This document shows, piece by piece, positions 1 through 4,980 of a stretch of 12,967 bases of DNA (position 1 is its first letter; every line of letters starts with the position of its first letter). A program made the translations under genes and the position numbers. The stretch comes from CAYHKY01 sp964357355 (GTDB lineage Bacteria > Patescibacteriota > Microgenomatia > UBA10105): NCBI GenBank assembly GCA_964357355.1, contig CAYHKY010000040.1, positions 1 through 12,967 on the forward strand, given 5' to 3'. The notes beneath the pieces were generated by a model. That model did not search any database and had not been told where the DNA came from. It worked only from the letters and a program-made list of their open reading frames with translations.

Positions 1-884
1 CCCAAAGGCGGTGGCGGACCAGGCATCACATTGGGAGAGAGCTGGTCGAGAGATGGGACGGAGATGGAATCGATACTTTTTGTTGGTCTCGGCAGAAATA
101 CCCGTGGGTATTTCTGGGAGTAAGTTAAACGACTGGACATTTCATTCAGCTGATATCTTTCTAAAACTTTTTGCACAGCAAAATACCCGACTTTGATACC
201 TTTGTCCACCAAATAACTGTGAAGCCCCGCTACTGAATATTGAGGGTACAAAATTACCGTATCAAGAATTGCATTGATTGTGTCCTGGCTTAATACTTTA
301 TAATGAAGGTTGCCCTTCTTATATCTGTTTTCTAGAGTACCGTGGTTTTTTAGTTGGTGTTGCCAATTATAAATGGTTATCCGAGATAATCCGTATTTCC
401 CGGCAATCTCCTGTATTGTGAATTTTCCCGCACGTCCTTCATTTAGAATACGTTTCTTAATATCTGCGGTAAATATCTTAGATTTATTACTTATTAGTAA
501 TTCCGGTTGGTACACGCCCATTTTTTTACCGAGAATTTGTCTACTAATCATTTTATTTAAATCCTGCCGCTCAAGAATCTTTTGCAGCGCAAAATAACTT
601 ACGGGAAACAATTTTCTGGAGTGTAATCCAGCTATAGACAATTCGGGGTGGGAAATTGCATATCTTATGATCCTGCTAACCAATCGGGCTGGCAATGCTT
701 TGTAATGAGTCTTACCGCATTTATAACTACTATCCAGGGATTTGTTATGCAGAATTTTTTTTTGCCAATTGTAAAGGGTAATCCGGGATAAACCATGCTT
801 TTTGGCAATTTGAGACCTAGATAGACCACTACTTCGGATCTCCTGAATAATTTTAAGCTTATCCTGGGAAGAAGTTACCTTCAT
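1..884 (-). CDS. Tandem helix-turn-helix protein, 3' end cut by window edge
   Basis: The reading frame is open from ATG 884 to base 1 (294 codons) with no stop, so the C-terminus is missing. The protein has two copies of one module, offset by 134 residues. Each has a transposase/recombinase-type HTH: SQIAKKHGLSRITLYNWQ at about 24-41 and QEIAGKYGLSRITIYNWQ at 158-175. Each is followed by a winged-helix-like segment: LSIAGLHS...YFALQKILER at 82-106 and YSVAGLHS...YFAVQKVLER at 216-243. The second part resembles the region that precedes the DDE catalytic domain in IS3/IS481-type transposases, but no DDE domain is visible. Instead the tail (from about 260) becomes proline-rich and ends MPGPPPPLG at the edge. 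It is a DNA-binding protein by inference, either a regulator built from a domesticated transposase head or a transposase whose catalytic part lies outside. No Shine-Dalgarno precedes ATG 884. An out-of-frame ATG at 892 opens a 3-codon frame whose TGA overlaps the start. Confidence 0.75.
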   Translation of the reverse strand, partial: MKVTSSQDKLKIIQEIRSSGLSRSQIAKKHGLSRITLYNWQKKILHNKSLDSSYKCGKTHYKALPARLVSRIIRYAISHPELSIAGLHSRKLFPVSYFALQKILERQDLNKMISRQILGKKMGVYQPELLISNKSKIFTADIKKRILNEGRAGKFTIQEIAGKYGLSRITIYNWQHQLKNHGTLENRYKKGNLHYKVLSQDTINAILDTVILYPQYSVAGLHSYLVDKGIKVGYFAVQKVLERYQLNEMSSRLTYSQKYPRVFLPRPTKSIDSISVPSLDQLSPNVMPGPPPPL

Positions 885-890
885 AACTTC

Positions 891-920
891 ATGTTAAAAA
901 CTTTGAATAATACTTGTCAA
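891..920 (-). promoter_or_regulatory. Putative promoter of the tandem-HTH gene
   Basis: On the minus strand a perfect -35 TTGACA (920-915) is followed by an 18-nt spacer and TAACAT (896-891, 4/6 to TATAAT). Only 6 nt separate the -10 from ATG 884, so the transcript would start at or next to the start codon. Confidence 0.45.
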
Positions 921-1034
921 GACGCAATAAAATGTTTTCAGAATTGGATTTACTTCAGGTTTATTAATTTCATTACTGTGACGGTCTACCCATTACTAAG
1001 GAGTTCGATAAGACCAAAGACCACCGGGAAGAAA

Positions 1035-1200
1035 TAAAACTCCTCGCAGCAAGCTGCGAGGCATCTCTTTGTCATCCCCAGCTTGACCGGGGATCTTTCA
1101 GAATAGATTCCCGCTGGAGTTTACCCTCGAGCGCCATCGAGGGCGGGAATGACACGCCGTAAGCGGCGAGGAATTCCTGCTTACACAGGATCCTTAAGAA
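1035..1200 (+). repeat. Palindromic repeat copy A (166 bp)
   Basis: Near-identical to copy B 500 bp downstream, in the same orientation. It opens with a perfect hairpin, CCTCGCAGC-AA-GCTGCGAGG. The core (about 1070-1154) has terminal TGTCATCCC / GGGAATGACA and two stem-loops, one closed by CCCC/GGGG and one by ATTCCCGC/GCGGGAAT around CCCTCGA/TCGAGGG. The end carries GCCG-taag-CGGC, the palindrome AGGAATTCCT and the hairpin TCCTG...CAGGA. There is no coding capacity. It looks like a REP/MITE-type element moved in trans. Confidence 0.85.
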
Positions 1201-1532
1201 GGATTAAATTGTCCAGGAATTTCTCCACCTGCTGCAACCAACTTGAAAACACTGGATTGAACCTAAAATTGGATAATTTGATATAGAATGAAAATTTCAA
1301 TTTATCTTATTGTAACAGCTTATTTATTTACCTAATGAGGGTGCGGTAAATAATAATATTTGAGTTATTGGCTAACCGAATACTGTTATATTAAATAGCT
1401 ATCAATATATAACAATATATTATTATTTGTATTAATAAGTATCATTTATCATTTTATTAAATAACGTCATACAGGAATTAAATAATAGCCATATTTTCTA
1501 CATAAATTGCGTTAATTAATCACATAAATTTA
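1201..1532. other. AT-rich spacer between repeats A and B, no gene
   Basis: 332 bp, very AT-rich, without an open frame of useful length on either strand. The only structure seen is a hairpin at 1324-1353 with a 9-bp perfect stem (TTATTTACC/GGTAAATAA) and a 12-nt loop. No convincing promoter or RNA gene was found. Confidence 0.5.
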
Positions 1533-1696
1533 TAAAACTCCTCGCGGCAAGTCTCAAGATGTCCCCGTCATCCCCGGCTTAACCGGGGATCTGTCAGAAT
1601 AGATTCCCGCTGGAGTTTACCCTCGAGCGCCATCGAGGGCGGGAATGACACACCGCAAGCGGCGAGGAATTCCTGCTATCGCAGGATCCTTAAGAA
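1533..1696 (+). repeat. Palindromic repeat copy B (164 bp)
   Basis: Direct copy of repeat A. The central 60 bp (from GAATAGATTCCCGCTGG through GGGCGGGAATGACAC) are identical, while the left hairpin arm has decayed (AGTCTCAAGATG in place of the right arm). The terminal hairpin TCCTGC-TATC-GCAGGA differs from copy A's loop but keeps pairing. It lies just downstream of the comEC-type MBL gene (minus strand, stop at 1745). Confidence 0.85.
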
Positions 1697-1744
1697 AGTT
1701 TAAGCTTTAGAGAGGGTTGGGATGTCATATCCTTATTGAGGGAA

Positions 1745-2680
1745 TTATTTCACCTGCCAAGTTAGTCCGTCAGACACCACTTCTACGCTTTTATCCTGAT
1801 AGGTTCCTAAAACCTTGCCGTAAGCAGACATTAAATCAATAAATTCCTTACTGGGATGACCATACCGATTCTTTTTTCCCGCAAGAATAACCGTCAATTT
1901 TGGCGCAAGAATATCGGCAAACCACTTTTCTGCAGCAGTTTTTGACCCATGATGCGGCGCTTTTAATAGTTCTATAGAAGGAGGCAATACATTGGTTAAT
2001 CTCAGGTTATTAATAAACTCCTGGGTTTGTCTGTCTCCGTCTCCGGTAAAAAGAGCGTCAAACTCCTTGTAATTAAGGTGTAAATAAAGGGAGAAGACAT
2101 TCGGATCATCCTGAGGTAAAACTGCTTCCTGATACTTTTGCTCTCCTGATTCTGTGAACAACTCACGTCCAGACTGGATTTCCAACCGTTTTCTTAGCCA
2201 ATTAGTTTCCGGCCACACTGAAGTCAGTACAGTTTCACCCAATCGCATCTTCTCTCCGGTTGTCAGGTAAAAGACGGGTACTTTTTGATTATGTATGGCT
2301 GTTGCAAATCCTGTAAATTCATCTCCTATACCAGCAACAGGTACGGTGACAAGTTTTTTGACCTGATACCTTTTGATAACTTCCGTAAGGCCTCCATAAT
2401 GATCAAGTTGTGGATGAGTCAAGACGACTAGATCAAGCGTACGGTCGTAAAACCGCATAAATTGGCCCAAACAAGTGAGCACTCGCCCGTTATCAGGTCC
2501 GCCGTCAATCAAAACTTCCTGCTGATTGGGAAGTTTGATATAAACCGCATCTCCTTGTCCGACGTTACAAAATACGATATGCAATTTATTATCATGATTT
2601 AAGAAAAATAATAAACCAGTAAACCCTAAAATAAATAATAAAGCAATCAAGATCAGCTTATCTGGTATTTTGATAGGCAT
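1745..2680 (-). CDS. ComEC C-terminal-type metallo-beta-lactamase protein
   Basis: 311 aa with one N-terminal membrane anchor (about 8-27) and then a metallo-beta-lactamase fold. Visible motifs are the metal-binding THPQLDH (88-94), TGDGD (212-216), APHHGS (241-246) and KNRYGHP (270-276). This motif set is typical of the extracellular C-terminal domain of ComEC/Rec2, proposed to bind or degrade DNA during uptake. In most bacteria this domain is fused to the ComEC channel; here it is a separate gene starting 7 nt after the stop of the membrane-part gene, in the same domain order. The two products probably act together at the cell surface. The start ATG 2680 fits the position of the anchor, though no clear Shine-Dalgarno precedes it. 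No intrinsic terminator is visible downstream. A stand-alone ComEC-like hydrolase is the alternative reading. Confidence 0.85.
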   Translation of the reverse strand: MPIKIPDKLILIALLFILGFTGLLFFLNHDNKLHIVFCNVGQGDAVYIKLPNQQEVLIDGGPDNGRVLTCLGQFMRFYDRTLDLVVLTHPQLDHYGGLTEVIKRYQVKKLVTVPVAGIGDEFTGFATAIHNQKVPVFYLTTGEKMRLGETVLTSVWPETNWLRKRLEIQSGRELFTESGEQKYQEAVLPQDDPNVFSLYLHLNYKEFDALFTGDGDRQTQEFINNLRLTNVLPPSIELLKAPHHGSKTAAEKWFADILAPKLTVILAGKKNRYGHPSKEFIDLMSAYGKVLGTYQDKSVEVVSDGLTWQVK

Positions 2681-2687
2681 AAAAAAT

Positions 2688-3491
2688 TTAAAAACCTATT
2701 GCAGCAAACGGAATAAGCGCAGTCCACTTGACGACAATGATAATGTATGACAATAAAATCCAGACTCCCCACCCCACTACTAACCCGGCCTCATATAAAA
2801 CCAACCCGCAAAGCGAAGCAAATATACCCAAAACCATGATGGGAGTAATAGTCCAGCCAATGAGGACATTGGTCAAAGGTGATATCAAAGATATTCGTCC
2901 AAAGTGAAATATGATTACTGGCAGCGTAAATAGCTGAGCAGCCAGGGTAATTTTGAGGTTTGCCATAAAATCATTACGGATTAATTGCATGAAACTGGTT
3001 TTACCTTGGGTAACTGGAGAACTAACCAGCAGAATAATTCCCAGGGTAGCCATGAAAGAAAGCTGAAAAGACGGCTCACCTAGCCATTGTGGATTTACAA
3101 TTAACATTATTCCGGCAGCTAATAATAAACTTAGCAAACTCCATGACTGTCTGCCAAAATACACTGAAAGAAGTGTCAGGGATCCCATGATGGCAGCACG
3201 AACAACAGGCGCATCAGGACCAACAAAAATAACAAACGCTATAATTCCTAATATTGTTGTAATAATTGATTTTTTCCGTCCCAAAGGCAAACTGATTTCT
3301 GAAAACAACCGTGTAAGGATTGATATATTTTGTCCCGAGAGAGCAATGATATGTATAGTACCGGTCGTAATCATGGCTTGATGGAGATCTGGAGGTAAAC
3401 TTTGTCTTATGCCAAAGAGGATTCCGTTGAGAAGACTGGCTTCTGGTTCAGGTAATATTTGCAAAACAACTTGGGCAAAAGGATTAAACAT
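2688..3491 (-). CDS. comEC: ComEC competence membrane channel domain (split ComEC)
   Basis: 267 aa, almost entirely hydrophobic, with several transmembrane helices. It matches the Competence domain of ComEC: LPEPEASLLNGILFG at 13-27 and the hallmark HIIALSGQNI near 48-57 (usually HLLAVSGLH), then successive membrane helices and QLFTLPVIIFHFGRIS. Full ComEC proteins (roughly 700-800 aa) carry an N-terminal OB/DUF4131 domain and a C-terminal metallo-beta-lactamase domain. Here the first is absent and the second is encoded by the next gene. Its role by family is the inner-membrane channel that imports single-stranded DNA. It starts 11 nt after comEA and ends 7 nt before the hydrolase gene, so the three form an operon. 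No Shine-Dalgarno is seen before ATG 3491, so coupling to comEA translation is plausible. Confidence 0.87.
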   Translation of the reverse strand: MFNPFAQVVLQILPEPEASLLNGILFGIRQSLPPDLHQAMITTGTIHIIALSGQNISILTRLFSEISLPLGRKKSIITTILGIIAFVIFVGPDAPVVRAAIMGSLTLLSVYFGRQSWSLLSLLLAAGIMLIVNPQWLGEPSFQLSFMATLGIILLVSSPVTQGKTSFMQLIRNDFMANLKITLAAQLFTLPVIIFHFGRISLISPLTNVLIGWTITPIMVLGIFASLCGLVLYEAGLVVGWGVWILLSYIIIVVKWTALIPFAAIGF

Positions 3492-3502
3492 GAAGTTGTT
3501 AA

Positions 3503-4129
3503 TTAGTACACGCTTATTTTTTCTTTAAGTTTGGCAAATGTGCTTTGATTTACAATTTTCCTGGTAAGTAAGTCCTCTATTGACTCAAATGGCCTCCCGT
3601 CAACAATTTTTTGTGCAGTCACAGCACCTACGCCCGGTAATTCATCTAATTCTGACATTGAAGCAGAGTTGATATTGATAGAAGTGGAACTCAAGGTTTG
3701 TGATCCGCCATATTTAGCTTCAACTTTCTCTTCTGTTAAAAGCTCGCCGCGAGCAGGAATATATAGTTTCGTGCCGTCAGTCAATTTGGCTGCAAAATTT
3801 AACTCTTTTTCAATTCTTTCGCTATCAGCTTCCTTACTTAACCCTCCGGCCTTAGAAATAGCATCTTCGACCCGATCTCCTTCGGCCAAGGCATACACTC
3901 CTCCGGAAACTACAGCTCCGGAAACATGTATTTTTATTTCCTTGGGGGGCTCCGCTTTAGTAGATTCAATCATCTCCACCTGATCTTGCGGTCTGTTTGA
4001 CCAAAAACGCAGCCCTAATGCGATTAGTGATAACCCAATCATCGAGACTATAATAACTGATCTGAATGGACTTATTCTGTCATATACTGGTAACTCTGCA
4101 TCTTTTATATCCACAAAACCTATTGTCAA
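3503..4129 (-). CDS. comEA: ComEA-like DNA-binding competence protein
   Basis: With TTG 4129 as start the product is 208 aa: a transmembrane anchor (about 24-43), a charged linker, an SLBB domain (65-129, IHVSGAVVSGGVYAL...LYIPARGE) and a C-terminal double helix-hairpin-helix (151-208, ININSASMSELDELPGVG). This is the ComEA layout: a membrane-tethered receptor that binds double-stranded DNA outside the membrane and hands it to ComEC, whose gene follows at 11 nt. TTG 4129 is preferred because GAGGAG lies 6 nt upstream. A longer frame begins at ATG 4189, but that ATG falls in the terminal inverted repeat of a mobile palindromic element (4184-4268) and lacks a usable Shine-Dalgarno. It would add 20 residues with no family counterpart I recognise. 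Confidence 0.85.
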   Translation of the reverse strand: MTIGFVDIKDAELPVYDRISPFRSVIIVSMIGLSLIALGLRFWSNRPQDQVEMIESTKAEPPKEIKIHVSGAVVSGGVYALAEGDRVEDAISKAGGLSKEADSERIEKELNFAAKLTDGTKLYIPARGELLTEEKVEAKYGGSQTLSSTSININSASMSELDELPGVGAVTAQKIVDGRPFESIEDLLTRKIVNQSTFAKLKEKISVY

Positions 4130-4183
4130 AGATAGCTCCTCGCCTGTCAATATGACTTGTAGAGTTTGTTCAGTATTTCCCAA

Positions 4184-4268
4184 TGTCATCCTCGTCCCGT
4201 GTTAAAGCACGGGATAAACTCCAGCGAGGATCTTCACTAAAAGATTCCCGGTCAAGCCGGGAATGACA
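4184..4268 (-). repeat. Palindromic repeat core, copy D (inverted)
   Basis: Read on the minus strand it runs TGTCATTCC to GGATGACA and carries the same signature CGCTGGAGTTTA as copies A-C, so it lies in the opposite orientation. The stems differ in sequence but keep pairing: ATTCCCGG/CCGGGAAT, ATCCTCG/CGAGGAT and CCCGTG/CACGGG. It occupies most of the divergent gap between comEA and the cysteine-rich gene. Confidence 0.85.
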
Positions 4269-4298
4269 AGTTTTCGGGAAGAACTGAATTCACTCCAC

Positions 4299-4328
4299 TT
4301 GTAAATATAATTGAATTTAAATTAGAAT
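4299..4328 (+). promoter_or_regulatory. Possible promoter of the cysteine-rich gene
   Basis: TTGTAA (4299-4304), an 18-nt spacer and TAGAAT (4323-4328, 5/6 to TATAAT). The predicted start near 4335 would leave a leader of about 30 nt containing the strong Shine-Dalgarno AGGGGGTG (4351-4358). Confidence 0.35.
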
Positions 4329-4364
4329 TAGAATGCAAACAATAAATGAAAGGGGGTGAAGATT

Positions 4365-4928
4365 GTGGCAAAAAAGAAAATTAATAAATTGAACTGGTCA
4401 CAACCTATTTTGCTTTTGGCACTTTTAGGAGGTCTGTTACTAATAGTTTGGGCAATGTCCAATCGAACTTCTAACCCAGATAGTCTGGCTGCCGAAGTTG
4501 AACGGCGGGTCGTTTGTCCCGACAAAATGCGGCCTACATTGGTTTGCCCGGCTGTTCAATCAGCAATGCCTTGGCAAAATGGAGGCATTATGAATTGGTG
4601 GCGGCGCCGAAAACCAAATTGCAATTGGCAGTGTACGCCCTTGCCGTCATCCAGACCATTTCCAAGTTGCGTACCTAGACCTGCTTGTTTAGACAGTGTA
4701 CCCCGTTGTTTGGTACCTGAACCTGCCAACGGATGGTGTCCTGTTGCCAGCCAGAAACCAATACCAAGTTTAAGACCGGTTCCGTCAGGAATAGTAATTC
4801 CACCCATGCCGAAACCATCATATTGTCCTTCAGATCTTGTATGTCCGATGAATTGTATCCAAGTGGAATCTCCGAGTTTTGACAATTGCAATATTTGCAA
4901 ATGCGGTTCCGGTAGAGTTGCACAGTGA
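4365..4928 (+). CDS. Membrane-anchored Cys/Pro-rich surface protein (unknown)
   Basis: I do not recognise a named family. The start is taken as GTG 4365 (187 aa) because AGGGGGTG lies 6 nt upstream; the in-frame GTG at 4356 overlaps that Shine-Dalgarno. A basic N-terminus (MAKKKINK) is followed by one hydrophobic segment (about 12-30), a signal anchor or signal peptide. The rest is exported by inference, rich in proline, with 14 cysteines. Many are in CP pairs (VCP, WCP, YCP), and the C-terminal pattern is MNCIQ...FDNCNICKCG. The spacing C-x(10)-C-x2-C-x-C recalls antistasin-like or other small disulfide-rich modules, but this is only a resemblance. It probably folds through disulfides outside the cell. 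It converges with leuS and shares the terminator at 4944-4979. Antisense open frames over this gene are by-products of its composition. Confidence 0.8.
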   Translation: MAKKKINKLNWSQPILLLALLGGLLLIVWAMSNRTSNPDSLAAEVERRVVCPDKMRPTLVCPAVQSAMPWQNGGIMNWWRRRKPNCNWQCTPLPSSRPFPSCVPRPACLDSVPRCLVPEPANGWCPVASQKPIPSLRPVPSGIVIPPMPKPSYCPSDLVCPMNCIQVESPSFDNCNICKCGSGRVAQ

Positions 4929-4943
4929 TTGGTGATTTATCTT

Positions 4944-4979
4944 AACAATCCCGTGTCTGGATACGGATACGGGATTGTT
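4944..4979. terminator. Bidirectional terminator between cysteine-rich gene and leuS
   Basis: Perfect 11-bp stem AACAATCCCGT / ACGGGATTGTT with a 14-nt loop. It begins 15 nt after the stop of the plus-strand gene and ends directly before the leuS stop codon. The A/T ends of the stem can serve as the U-tract on either strand. Confidence 0.8.
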
Positions 4980-4980
4980 T

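Noticed and set aside
11..597. Small plus-strand open frames at the left edge
   Set aside because: They lie antisense to the tandem-HTH gene, which is the frame with recognisable, repeated domain structure.
4124..4155. Two TTGACA words inside the comEA 5' region
   Set aside because: No -10 hexamer at suitable spacing. The second overlaps the proposed TTG start.
4328..4923. Antisense frames across the cysteine-rich gene (114, 82 and 65 aa)
   Set aside because: No family resemblance and no ribosome site. The plus frame has a signal anchor, a strong Shine-Dalgarno and patterned cysteines.
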